From: Allantophomopsis cytisporea
Taxonomy: Eukaryota; Ascomycota; Leotiomycetes; Phacidiales; Phacidiaceae
Assembly: GCA_024752435.1 (NCBI GenBank)
Contig: CP103035.1
Span: 1,612,001 to 1,676,000 of the forward strand
Length of the DNA: 64,000 nucleotides
Direction: 5' to 3'
Made by a program: the position numbers and the translations under genes. Every line of letters starts with the position of its first letter. Position 1 is the stretch's first letter. The notes under the pieces are model-generated. The model made no database searches. It was not told where the DNA came from and was given only the letters and a program-made list of their open reading frames with translations. Shown one piece after another: positions 23,739-34,807 of the stretch.

Positions 23739-24934
23739 TCACTTGGTCGTGTTCTTCCCCACAATTCCTCTTGCAAATTCCCCGAAAGTAATACCCATGT
23801 CATCATCAACGATCTCTCCAAGATTTGGCTGTGTAAATACAGCCAATGTATTTCTGGCAATCTTTCCATCCCCGATCCCTCTTCCCACACCTCTAACGTA
23901 ATGTGGAACAGCCCTAAACTTCCCCTTTGTGATCCTTTGTAATGCCTCACCCGTCTGGAATGCAATACACTCTCGCGGAATCTTCACCTGCACAACATCC
24001 CCATTGCGTGAGTGAATGTACAAACCAGCCTTTGCATCTGGGGATGTTGGCAGCTCATCGAGAGGCTTCAAAAATGATGGTTGGTGCGAATAACACACGG
24101 GAATAGCGGGTGGGTTGAGGGTCTCATTAATGAACATAGCACTTGTGAGACCAGTAAGACAGCCGTGATCGAGATGGGTAGCACACCAGTCATCCTCATC
24201 GATATTTGCGCTCTCCTCTACATCTGACGCCGGAAAGTAATGCAGAAGTCGTGCTTTCGTTGTCGTAGATGTCTTGACTATATGTTCTAAGTAGCCGGGC
24301 TTGTATCCTTGTATTTCTTTCTCTGCATAGCGATCGCAAGCACGAGCTACCAGTACACCGGTGTCGATGATCAATTTGCAAAGGTCTTCGAATGTTTCCC
24401 GGAATCCGGGCAGCATCTGCTTGCTTGGCCATAAATTTGGTGACAGATACTCTGGGAAGTTCTCGGGAGAGAACTCGGGAGTTGGTTTGGCACACTCGAG
24501 TGTTGGGTCTACATAGAAAGCACAGTTTGTATAGTATGATCCCTTAAGTGTATCAACTTGTCCGTTCTTGAGAGTCTCCTTGCCTCGAGACCAGCCTGTC
24601 AGGTATTTGGAAGCAGGGTTTTCGAGTTTTTCTATATAAGGTGAGGGGAGTGGTCGTCAATCTATAAGGTTGAATTACATACCGAGGCGGAAATCTGGAA
24701 GGTTTCCTAAATAAGATGAATAGGAGAGAAGTTTATGACGCAATTCAGCGAATTTTTGGTTTACATCTTTGACGACGATTATGCCGAGGGAGTTTGGTCC
24801 GAACGCTTCTTCTAGAGTTGAGAAGGGTATATTGCCTGTTGACTGTGAGTAAGATCCCCCACTCACCCCACTTTTTTTTACAACTCACCACTCTCGAGGT
24901 CTTTTAGACTCACGGTGACAGCAGCCGAAGACAT
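23739..24934 (-). CDS. 2-oxoglutarate/Fe(II)-dependent oxygenase
   Basis: Isopenicillin-N-synthase-like dioxygenase, 363 aa. Exons 24934-24889, 24835-24683 and 24631-23739. The second acceptor is the CAACAG ending at 24836, which gives LESGNIPFSTLEEAFG; the nearer CAG breaks the frame. Metal ligands: His and Asp in CATHLDHGCLTGL, distal His in AVPHYVRG; the 2OG-binding Arg is likely in ARNTLAVF. The N-terminal DIOX_N region includes SLGIIVVKDV. The substrate is unknown and nothing nearby suggests a secondary-metabolite cluster. Divergent from the BEM46-type hydrolase with 386 bases between starts. Confidence 0.88.
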
Positions 24935-25320
24935 TCTGAGGGATATGCGACACAGATCTTCTTAGAACAAAGTCTGAAGCAATTGATAATGACTACCAAC
25001 AGTCAGAGCAATACATAGGACAGAGAAAATCCTCAGGTCATTTTTATAAGCATCTAAGTTTATTTATCACGACCCTTGTCCTTCCCGCCGCGACGGCCTA
25101 AGGGACCGCATATTACCGTGTCACCCTTCCCACCTGCTGTTCGCATACTAGCCTACAGTCCCCCCTACAGCACCAACACAGAAGTTATCCGCCGGATACG
25201 TCGTCTCGTCTACTGCGTCTTTCTGAGACACATAGAAATTAACCGCAAACTCCACGCGACACCATCACAGGCCATGTCAATATAAGCTCATCTTCTATCG
25301 CAAATACAACAAGCCACACA
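24935..25320. promoter_or_regulatory. shared promoter of oxygenase and hydrolase genes
   Basis: 386 bases between divergent ATGs, GC-richer than most spacers here. The 69-codon frame at 25076-25285 is not supported. No specific motif recognised. Confidence 0.35.
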
Positions 25321-26640
25321 ATGTCTTCTCAGATCGCCTCCACCCTGGGTACCGTCTTTTCCTACATGCGTCTTCCGGTCATTGCTTCCTCCGTGAGTGT
25401 GTTCTCTTCCCCACAACACCATGAAAACCATCAACCTTTTCTTCAAACCCCCCTCATCCCCCTCCTCCTGACCCCCCCTCCTGCCCCGCTCCTATCCTCC
25501 CCCTCTCCTTTAAGTATTTCGGAGTCCTCCAGTTGCTGATGCTCCCGTCCCCAAAGAGTCTTGCTGCTGTCCTCAGTGGTTTACTCTACTTCAAGCAGAA
25601 TGAGATCATCTATGTACGCAATATGCCCGCCAACGCCAGGACCGAAGTCCCCCGGCCGTCACATTTCGACCTCCACGATTTCGAGGAGCTCATGATCCCG
25701 ACCCCTGATGGGGAATCACTCAGTGCCTTCTACATCCGCGCAAACAGACGACACAGCAAGAACGTCACCATTCTCATGTTCCATGGAAATGCTGGTAATA
25801 TTGGACACCGTATACCCATCGCAAGGATGCTGTCAGGATCTCTGGGCTACAACGTCTTCATGCTAGAATATCGAGGTTATGGACTGTCTACTGGCACACC
25901 AGACGAGAAGGGGCTCATGATAGACGCGCAAACTGCTCTGGAATATTTAAAGGAGAGGGCGGAAACGAGCAACCACCCAGTTGTTGTATATGGTCAAAGT
26001 CTTGGAGGGGCGGTATCCATTCAATTGGTGGCCAAGAATCAGCACAATGATCAGCTAGTGGGCTTGATTCTCGAGAACACATTCTTGTCAATGAGGAAGT
26101 TAATACCTTCGTAAGATCTCATCATCCCTGCTTTTCGGCATAAACTAATGTTCACTTAGGGTTATGCCCCCAGCCAAATACATCGCATCCCTCTGTCATC
26201 AAATATGGCCCAGCGAAAGCATAATACCAACTATCACAGAGGTCCCAGTCCTCTTCCTCAGCGGCCTCCAAGACGAAATCGTCCCGTAAGTACCTGCATT
26301 TATTTCCGTCTCCCAGAAATCCCCCCAAGCAAAATGATGACTTAATTTTCCATCCACAAAACCTGATGTCCTCACGGGCCCTGATTAGAATGAGAGTCTT
26401 TACGACATTTCTGATTGCTTCCCTCCTTTATTAATATATGTCAATTGCCAAGAGCAAAGGCTAACCCGTACCTCAAGACCATCACATATGCGCCGCCTTT
26501 ACGAGATCTGTCGCTCGGCCACGAAGGTTTGGAAACCATTCAAGGAAGGCGACCACAACTCTTCGGTGGCGGAGCCAGGTTACTTTGAGGCGATCGCGGA
26601 GTTCATGGAGAACTTGGACAAGCCCAAGGCCAAGAGATAG
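25321..26640 (+). CDS. BEM46/ABHD13-type alpha/beta hydrolase
   Basis: Serine hydrolase of the conserved BEM46 family, 318 aa, membrane-anchored by an N-terminal hydrophobic segment (about residues 13-45, from FSYMRLPVIA through YFGVLQLLMLP). Exons 25321-25392, 25515-26110, 26160-26285 and 26478-26640. Catalytic features: oxyanion region FHGNAGNIGHR, EYRGYGLSTG, nucleophile Ser in YGQSLGGAVS, Asp in FLSGLQDEIVPP, His in KEGDHNS. Two introns end in AAG (at 25514 and 26477), the second spanning 192 bases; only these acceptors keep DEIVPPSHMRRLYEIC in frame. In Neurospora BEM46 affects hyphal germination; the substrate is unknown. Confidence 0.92.
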
Positions 26641-27530
26641 GTGCTTTGGTCATCTTTTTATTTGCATCCGGTAGAGAACAGATTATACCCTTGATGCGGT
26701 GTTTGATTATAATATAGGGAGCGTGGCGTTTGGGAACTGGATTTAGACATAGACATGGAGAGTTGTAGGATTATTAGTGTGAATGTATGAATAAGAATAT
26801 TTTTTTGTGGACTTAGGTTTGATCTGTTTGTGTGCTGTGAGGCTGTGAGAAACTACTCTTATCGCCTTGTTGTTATTACCTCCTCATGGTCACTCGAATC
26901 ATCGTTAATTATACACCAAGATCTTATACAATGAGACAGAGACATCTTAAGGAATCCTTCATCTTGCATAGATGATGAATTTCGCATGCTGCATTCTATA
27001 GGAGAGGAAAATAGGATACAGTCGCTAGCTCTTTCATACCAAGGACTCCATATGCAGTGCATCAGTAGTGTCTCTAAACTTCAGAAAAGTACCATTCTTA
27101 TCTTCTCACAAGTGGTCATTCAACAGACTCGATTCTTCTACGCACCATGCAAATCAAGCAAACAGTGCTCATATCCTATAACGTACGAGCTTCTACCTGG
27201 AGCACTGACAAGTGCTATATGGTGATTAATACTGTGATTCATTAGTCAGTACATAGTGCTCGCAATTCCTTGGACTCCTAGACTAGCTCGCAAAGGTTAA
27301 GTTTAAGTTTAAGGAACTATGCTTTATATCCAGCTTTACTGGTGCAGTAATGTTGTGTTAGCGAAATGTCAATTGTGTTGCTACCTATCATTATCACTAC
27401 TCATCAATATCCATCCCTAAACCAATGTCAATTTGAGAAAGGTGATTTCGACATCGAGATTTCCTTGAGCACTAATCTGAAATGTACGTGACACATATAT
27501 TCGTTTACACAATTATCCCATACACAGACA
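26641..27530. other. intergenic, convergent hydrolase / ARD
   Basis: 3' flanks of both genes; no coding potential or repeat of note. Confidence 0.5.
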
Positions 27531-28164
27531 TTACTGGCTTGCGATCGGTCGAGTTTGTAGGTATTCCTGGCGGTATGGGTTGACATCAACTTCTGGACCT
27601 CTGTTCAAAGGAGTCCACTTTGGTTCCTCCTTGAAAAGTCTCATGGCCTGAATGTACTGCCACCAAGTTAGTCGATAACACAATGATTATGCTACGCAGG
27701 TTGTACATACGTTGTCAGCAGCGGTAGTGAACCTGTGATAAATACCAGCCGGCAGTATGATCAAGTCATCCTTCTCCAATCGAATGCGGATCCAGTCGTC
27801 TCCCTCGTTTCTGACGTCGAAGAAGCCAGCTCCGTCGCGAATATATCTGATCTCCTCATCCTCATGCAAGTGCTCGTTGAAGAACGACTTGACCTTCTCC
27901 TCATAGACATCGCCCATCTTCTCTGGTGATACGGTAATCACATCACGGTTCTTGTATGAGCGATCTGCAGCAAGTTTGTCGACATCAGAAACTTCGGAGA
28001 AGTTGTAGTAGAGGACGCCCAACTTCGCAAGGTAATCAGTCGAGACATCGCGACCGGAGTCGTGGGGCTCGCGTTGGTCGCCCTACATTGCTATTAGTTA
28101 AGGTATACGATAGCAACGATAAATCTCTACTTACGGGCTTGTTATCGAACCAGTATGCGCGCAT
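27531..28164 (-). CDS. ADI1: acireductone dioxygenase (methionine salvage)
   Basis: Cupin-fold metal dioxygenase converting the acireductone of the methionine salvage cycle to the 2-keto acid of methionine plus formate. Exons 28164-28135, 28082-27711 and 27656-27531 give 175 aa. It starts MRAYWFDNKP, then GDQREPHDSGRD. Metal ligands are in EHLHEDEEIRY (HxHx3E) and a third His in PAGIYHRFT; GAGFFDVR is also typical. The last exon supplies YIQAMRLFKEEPKWTPLNR and the C-terminus. ATG 28164 is the natural family start; a longer in-frame extension begins only with TTG. MDE1 of the same pathway is at 9.5-10.3 kb on the same strand. Confidence 0.95.
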
Positions 28165-29129
28165 ATTGACGTTTTGAGGTTTGTCGTAGAAATGATGTGG
28201 AGGGATCTGGTAGAAATGTTGAAGGCCCAATCAGTTTTTTGATGATCTCGCTGACGCCTCGATTTGCGTCATAGCACCTGATTGACATAAGGCATTGTTT
28301 AGGATAGTGTACTACGACGATTGATTAATAGATTGAGGATAAATCTAGATACCTCTTTTACGTACATCGTTGTGACTGTTATGGACAATGTCTAAGATAT
28401 GACAGATATTTTAAAATTCATATATCAACCGACGTGAAGGGAGTAAATAGAGCTGGATTCATCCTTCGGACCAAAACTGTTAATACATGCTGCGCAGACG
28501 CCAAGAATTGCTGCATGGTACACCACTGGCCACCGCTGCTCCGCTATACCTTGCTTGCCTACAACAGTAGCTACCTTGACTTAAATAGTGTTCTTATCGA
28601 ATAGATTAGCTTTACGATAAAATACTACCTATAAGACACCTCAAAATATTAATACAGCTCTCCCTCTAATACTTTCAGAATTTTAGTATAAACCAATTTT
28701 AAATCTACTACTATAAAAATGAAATACTGTAAAATTGTATTAAAATTGTAGTATAAAATGATTTTGAATCTGCTATTACATAATTAAAATGATTTTACAT
28801 AAGATTGATTTTTTAAGCCGAGACTTTAGATTATCACCTGACTAAACGAAATTAATTATCATAACAACCTTGAACATCTAACAAGTTAATCACGGCTACT
28901 TTCTCTGATTATACTAAGAACAAAACAAGATCGAAAGGGTACAAAAAGTGCTCAAGCCATCGAAACTGGCATTAAGCATAGAATGGATTGCCTTACTTTT
29001 ATCTAAATCACCTTCCGCCTCCCAGCTAATTCGGACCAAGGGCAGGCTTCAAAGAGATCTTTCGTCGCAGTGTAAGTAGAAAATGACAATGATGATGTGA
29101 CCTTTTATTTACATTCTGACTCGCTTCAG
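28165..29129. other. intergenic with AT-rich repeat relic
   Basis: ARD promoter on the left. 28600-28860 is extremely AT-rich with a diverged tandem duplication (see the separate entry). To the right is the possible, unresolved 5' exon of the DUF7730 gene. Confidence 0.5.
28681..28800. repeat. diverged AT-rich tandem duplication, about 65-base period
   Basis: The segment starting AGTATAAACCAATTTT at 28685 recurs at 28750 as AGTATAAAATGATTTT. By eye 24 of the first 31 positions agree, and most differences are C/T or A/G. This fits a repeat decayed by transitions such as repeat-induced point mutation, perhaps a transposon remnant. Confidence 0.5.
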
Positions 29130-30143
29130 AAAGATTCAAAGAAGCGTGCAAAACGGTCAGAGTATCGAGATCGCAAAGTTCAACCACGTCTTCCTACTTC
29201 TCGTCCCCGCGCTTTGACTTTACCATTGTCTATTTCCTCGGCCTTATCTACTAACGCTGATACGCAATGGACTGCCTCTCAAGCAGCCAGTCCTTTGATG
29301 CATATGCCAATTGAGATTCGAATGCAGATCTACGAGGCTGTGCTAGGTTATCGCAAGGTTCGCATGGCCTTTGACTTTGGATCTCGCAGGTATCGCACCT
29401 ACAAGAAGAACGAGATTCGGGAATGGCGTTGGTGGCACACAATATACATACGAGATCTACTCAAAAATAACAACTTGCTTATAGGGGAAGACTGGCGTGT
29501 GCTTTGCCACGATGATTGGAGCCAGGAACCGGCGAACAAGATGATGAAGCCAAAGCTAGATATTGCGTTGTTGTTGACCTGTCGGCAAGTGTAAGTAGGG
29601 ATTGCTTTTATGTTTCAGAAAGTAAAGCTGAGCTTTTGATCTCGAATGTTTAATTAATTACACAGGCAAAATTAACACTGATTTAGGTATTCAGAAGCTA
29701 TCGATATCCTATATAGCACTACAACCTTCAACTTCGCCTCCCACGAGCTCCTTCGTAGCTTTCCGTCACTTGTTCTTCCTCATCGCTTCGCAGCTATCAC
29801 TTCAATAGAACAAATCTGGATATTCGTCCGTTTCAGCAGTCCCGAGATTCCAGCTGCGGACATGAAACTGTATAATGAGATGTGGTCTTTACTTGCCAGT
29901 ATGCCGAATTTGCGTAGCATCAAGGTTGCCATTGCTACTTTTGAATGTCCAAATCCAGTACCGACAAATTTACAAGATAATTGGTTGAAGCCGCTTGAGC
30001 AACTACAGGGGAAAGACCTCAAAACCTTCGAGTTTTTGGTCCCCAAGTCTTATGCTGAGAACTTCGTAATTAAAGAAACATCGCATTTCAAGTTGATAGC
30101 GACCGGAGATATCGGTCTACACGTTTGTCATATAGGAATGTAA
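29130..30143 (+). CDS. DUF7730-type hypothetical protein (5' end unresolved)
   Basis: Protein of unknown function with the fungal DUF7730 pattern. It contains MHMPIEIRMQIYEAVLGY, then LLLTCRQVYSEAIDILYSTTTFNFAS joined across an intron (29591-29686), an RFAAITSIEQIWI segment, and a C-terminal MWSLLASMPNLRSIKV leucine-rich part. This resembles F-box-like plus LRR architecture. Exons 29130-29590 and 29687-30143. A good intron (GTAAGT at 29072 to CAG at 29129) precedes the first exon, but the upstream DNA has a stop and no in-frame ATG, so the true start is either in an undetected exon or at ATG 29298-29300, which would give 249 aa. The role is unknown; this family is expanded in Helotiales. Confidence 0.7.
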
Positions 30144-30830
30144 GGACAGATATGAGGAGTTGGCATACACTGAGCGACTTGAAGACAGAGAAGTGATTAC
30201 ATGATTCGGCTGTGCTTCTTTTCTTCTGAAGTTGCAATAACATTTGTAATCGACCATCTTTCTTTGTTCGGCTTGGCTTTTTATTTTACACTCTCGCTGT
30301 TGTTGAGAGAATTGATGACTTGTAACATACTTTTATTCTCTTCAACGGTTGTCTAGGACTTAGAGCGTTTTTATAGAATACTCTTATAAAATAGAATCGT
30401 TCCGAGTAGTATAAAAAAGAAAGATTACGTAAAAAAAATTCACTTTCACTACACACTCTTGCAAACTTCAATTTGAATTGATATTGGAACACTAACTCGA
30501 CTACTAACCATTCGTGTCTCTAATCTACTCTACTACAATAACCCCCCTATTATCCTATTTGTGTAAGCACTGCTTAGTATACGAACTATTATTATGACTA
30601 GCACATCATTCCGTATTATTTCCTTGTATACGCACTTTCTAGTAAAGTCGAATCCCCGTCCTATCTTATACCCTTCCAACGCAAATTAAATAGGCCAGTC
30701 GCGATTTCTGCAATAGTTGAGTTGACTATATCATGCAGGTCATAGCAATTCGAGTTTCATTATCACCATGCCGGCTTACAAATCTTGAAATACTCACTAC
30801 GTGATGTGCATCGTACTTGTATATATAAAT
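30144..30830. other. intergenic, convergent
   Basis: 3' flanks of the DUF7730 gene and EOS1; AT-rich, nothing else recognised. Confidence 0.5.
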
Positions 30831-32317
30831 TTACAACTCTTTTCCAAGTTTATCCTGACCAACCCCCAAATCTACTTTCAACTTCAATGCAAGTATCCAA
30901 AACTTCGACCATGCAAGTTTTAGAGCTGAAACTAATGGAACTTTGGGCTCGTCTGTTCTCGCAAGATGCAGTTGGAGCAATAAGGACGTCATAGAAATAA
31001 ATGATGCTATGGAGAACACAGACAGAGAGGCCGATGTTTCCTTTCTGATGTTGATTTTCCTCTGGGATGTATGATATAACGTAGTTAAGATCTGGGGAAG
31101 AAACGACGATTAGCTTCGTTGTTTTCTAGAAGTTCCAAAATGTACAACATACTGATGCAATCCAGATCCAGGCTGGAAGAAGGAGACGAGGATCTTCGGA
31201 TCCTCCCGATAAATGTAGGATCAGAGCTGTTAAATATGCATTGATAGCATTTATTGTAAGTAGACGAACGAGGGTTGCTATAAATCATATTAGCCAGATC
31301 CTAGATATACGTATATGTATAACAAGAACATAAGCTGAGATTCATGTTAGCATAGGAGCATATATACCTTGTGGGGTATAATTTAGGAGCCTAAGACAGA
31401 GATAGTTAGCAAAAGCCTCATGTTCAAATAGGATGATATTTACCATCGAGACATAAGACAATCAGTAAAGAAAAAAGACAAAAACGCTGAAGCGCAGCAC
31501 TATGTGTGTTTATCATCAGCCTCAAGTTTCCCAGACCAATAAGCTTCGTCATAATCCAAAAAAGATCATGTCGCGTGGCAGTATAGAATCGTACCCAAAT
31601 CACAGCCAAGAACACCTCTGTCACCCTGAACCTTCTCTCGACATCCCACGGCTGTAGGTTATCTCCAGCGACGGGAAGCAGCAGATCGGCGAGGAAGGTG
31701 AGCCCGCACCTTAAGCCCCACCACGCAGCCGGAGCAGTGCTGAGAGCGCGACAGAATAGTAGAGGAATATGCCATCTTCGATCAACACCTAGGATCACGG
31801 CGACGCGCGGGTGGAGCACGGATTGCTTGGAGTCGAGGGCGGACGTTGATGCTGACGTAGAAGCTGTGATGATCGAGCTGGGCTCAGACTGGGGAGAAGA
31901 AGCCAGGGAGGTGCGGTCTACGGCATGTGCTGCCGCATTGCAAACGCTGCGAGAGCTGGAGATCTTCGAAGAACTGATTCGATCAATTTTGGGGGAGGTT
32001 TTGTGATGTTTGGCTCTGTGTCTGGTTCCTTGGGGAAATTCCTCTCTTGAGGTAGGTGTTTGGGTCGGTGGGGTCTGATAATAATGATGGAATGCTGTGT
32101 CAGTGTGGTGAAGCGAGAAGGCTACGCTTTGGCGTTTGTAGGTATTCACTTTGCCTGGGCCTATGTCAGTGGGTGGATTGAAAAGTTGTGTGGGTGTCGG
32201 GGGGCAGTACCATTCTACCGGGGTACCCAAGTAGAGCGGGCACACAGGGCACCTCTTTAACCTGTCATATAAGGCTTTCACGACTCGCGGCCATGTGGCG
32301 GGTAGGCTAATAAACAT
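30831..32317 (-). CDS. EOS1: EOS1-type N-glycosylation protein, five exons with two tiny ones
   Basis: ER membrane protein of the EOS1 family, linked to N-glycosylation and oxidative-stress tolerance in yeast. Family order is fully recovered only after splicing: exon A to 31595 (LHPRVAVILGVDRRWHIPLLF, LSTAPAAWWGLRCGL, RVTEVFLAVIW), exon B 31499-31444 (56 bases: CCASAFLSFFFTDCLMSR), exon C 31390-31368 (23 bases: LLNYTPQ), exon D 31277-31153 (ATLVRLLTINAINAYL, GGSEDPRLLLPAWIWIAS), exon E 31091-30831 (ILTTLYHTSQRKINIRKE, SIASFISMTSLLLQLHL). Several membrane helices are evident. Upstream of residue ~100 the protein is Ser/Thr-rich and disordered. The ATG at 32317 gives 395 aa, but its first ~75 residues look unlike relatives, so the start is uncertain. 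Confidence 0.88.
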
Positions 32318-34807
32318 TCAAGAAACCAAATGACAGGCTTTTAGGATGATAAATCAACAATACCTAGTTCCGATATCCCCATTGGATGTCCTATAGACTA
32401 GGTAGCGAGTCTGTATACGTTGGAAGTGCTATAGTTTATAAAATCACTTGCTATACTTTCGCTAATTTATTATTGTCAGGATAGCTACCTACCTTACTCA
32501 GCATACACCAAGGAGCTTAGCTGCCGACACCCCTTGAGCTTCTACACCGAATTTATGACACCCACTCCAACTATTCAATACACCCGATGAGCTGGACCCC
32601 CACCTTGGCTTACCCTTTAGTGTTACTTCGGTGATCAGGGACTGTTCATGCCAAGCAAAGTCAAGTAGCCCGGACCGATCATCAGGGCACCACAAAATGT
32701 ATCTAGGTGTAGGGATTCTTACGTGGGAGGCGGCTGTTTATCCGAGTCTTGCAAGCCTCATAATACTTCGGATTTTTGAGATGAGAATAGCTCTTATTTT
32801 TCTACAAAACCAGAATTGTTCATCTAATGCATTCTTCGATGTTTATTTCGGAAGGAGGTTTGATCGAGTCAATATGAAATTCAGACACATTTTATCTACA
32901 GTTTGTAAGACCTTCATTAGTCCACTACAATGTGTATAAACGTATTACAAGAGAATAATAGTGGCTCTTCTATTCACAGTATGATAAGACTAAGATACGC
33001 TTACGAACTTGACCGGCAACATACTTTCAGAAGTAGAAAAAACAATCCTATAAAACCCTAAGCATCCCTAAGATGATGACATGGTGACATGATAATCTGG
33101 TATATTGACATACGGATGGGAGGATAGGATGTGGTTTGGCGTTATCGTCCGCTGCAAGCTCTGCTGGAGTATATCGTACAGGTAGGGTCGACATTTTGAT
33201 TTCTAAATTTGATTATTCTACGCACTTAATAACTAATGAATAACCTTTCAATAATACTAATAAAAGTCTAAGTCATTGCCATCAGCATGTGATCATACAC
33301 ATAACTCCTTGACCCATATTATATACCTACCAAAAATGTTAACTTGGTATGGCATTAAAGTTCACTATAAATTAATACTTTCCGGGTCCAGTTCTCATTA
33401 CATGGTATCCAATCGTAAAGTTGAGGGCGAGGTGCGATGAGATATTTACACGTTATAGTCATTATGATTGAAGGCTACGTGCTTGTTTGGCAGAAATATA
33501 AGATACACACGTCTTAGCAAAAACCCGATAAACTTCACCAGGGATCGAAATGTAAATTTCCTTCTCATAACAGATCCCACTATGTACATCACCATCGCGT
33601 CCTCTAATGCCAGGTGGAAGCTGACGACAATCAGCCGTTATATCATTGCGTTTCTCAGGGTTCAGTACTCATGATACCTATTTACTACTACCTACCGTCA
33701 TAACTTATGGAATCGACCTATCCATCTATCGCGGTACTGTATCGCATGCGAGATATCATTCCTTTCGAGCTAAGCTCAGTGTTGATTGAATATCGAGACT
33801 GCAGTTCAGGGAAATTTGAAGCTTCTCAGAGGTTATACTTGGCTTCAGGCTTGCTTTCACAATGATCAATTTGTTTTGGAAGAACGCTGGACTGACATCG
33901 CTAATCTTTGAGCTTCAATAAGAACGATCTACTCTAGTATGAACATAAGGTACGTACCTCATACGAAATGATAACTAATGTTTACACTCACCACTTACGT
34001 AAAATCACGTGGATGAAAACTTTCATATGTCATGGTACGTCCTACCTTGGTAGATACTGAGTGAGCGGGACCTCGAAATGTCACTCAAGAGGGGCCGCTG
34101 AGAAAATCTCAAGGATCTCGTGTCCAAACCACGGCAGAAATTTTAATCGCTTTGATAAGCTCAACCAAAAGGTGACAATAGTAAATGGCTGTCTATTGAT
34201 ATTTGATATTTTTCGTAGAATCGGTTGTAGAGCAGCATTCTTCCGACCATTACCTCGTATCCACGCTTCACGTTGGAAATCCTGAAGTTATGTGAAGTAT
34301 TCATCTGAAGGGCGTGAGAGTCAACATTCAAGCTTTTTCTTCCGTGGCTCGCGTGCACTAGTCAGAAAGCTTGTCAAGGCTTATCAAAGCTTGTCGTTCT
34401 TGGCATGGATCCTCGTGCATTCACTCCAAGTGCATGTCCACAGCACATTGCTCCAATCATAACACTTTCCAGGTCGGCATCAAGCTGTGTGATAACCATA
34501 ACGTTGAATATCCATCCAATTAGAAAATGCCGCGCGTCTCACCCATACCCTTTTCACTGCTTCAGCTTCTCTTATTTGCGCGCCTTCTTCTCCACATGTG
34601 GAGTCCCCGTACGCAAAGTTATCTGATCGAACGTTTTTCTGAAGCGAATGCACTAATAAGGCATCTGATAAGATGGCCATTTCCCCCGCTCAATGTCCTG
34701 GCGATTCTGCTTCAGTAGTTATAAATCGGTTCCCTTTTGTCACCTGGAATATTGACACCTTGTTTTGATTCAACACTTTTTCTGCATTCGTCTTGATTCT
34801 ATCAACC
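32318..34807. other. long gene-poor region upstream of FTR1
   Basis: About 2.5 kb without a supported gene, probably holding the EOS1 and FTR1 promoters. Short frames (32631-32939, 33468-33674) lack domains. The FTR1-proximal part contains GATA-type sites. Confidence 0.5.
34663..34671 (+). promoter_or_regulatory. ATCTGATAA, SREA-type iron-repressor site
   Basis: Exact match to the ATCWGATAA consensus of fungal SREA/SRE GATA repressors, 137 bases before the FTR1 start codon. An imperfect copy, ATCTGATCG, begins at 34621. These repressors silence iron-uptake genes when iron is plentiful. Confidence 0.6.

Noticed and set aside
31424..31594. C-terminal tail of the long minus-strand ORF over EOS1
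   Set aside because: It reads through a GT-AG intron; the conserved EOS1 residues continue in other frames at 31499, 31390, 31277 and 31091.
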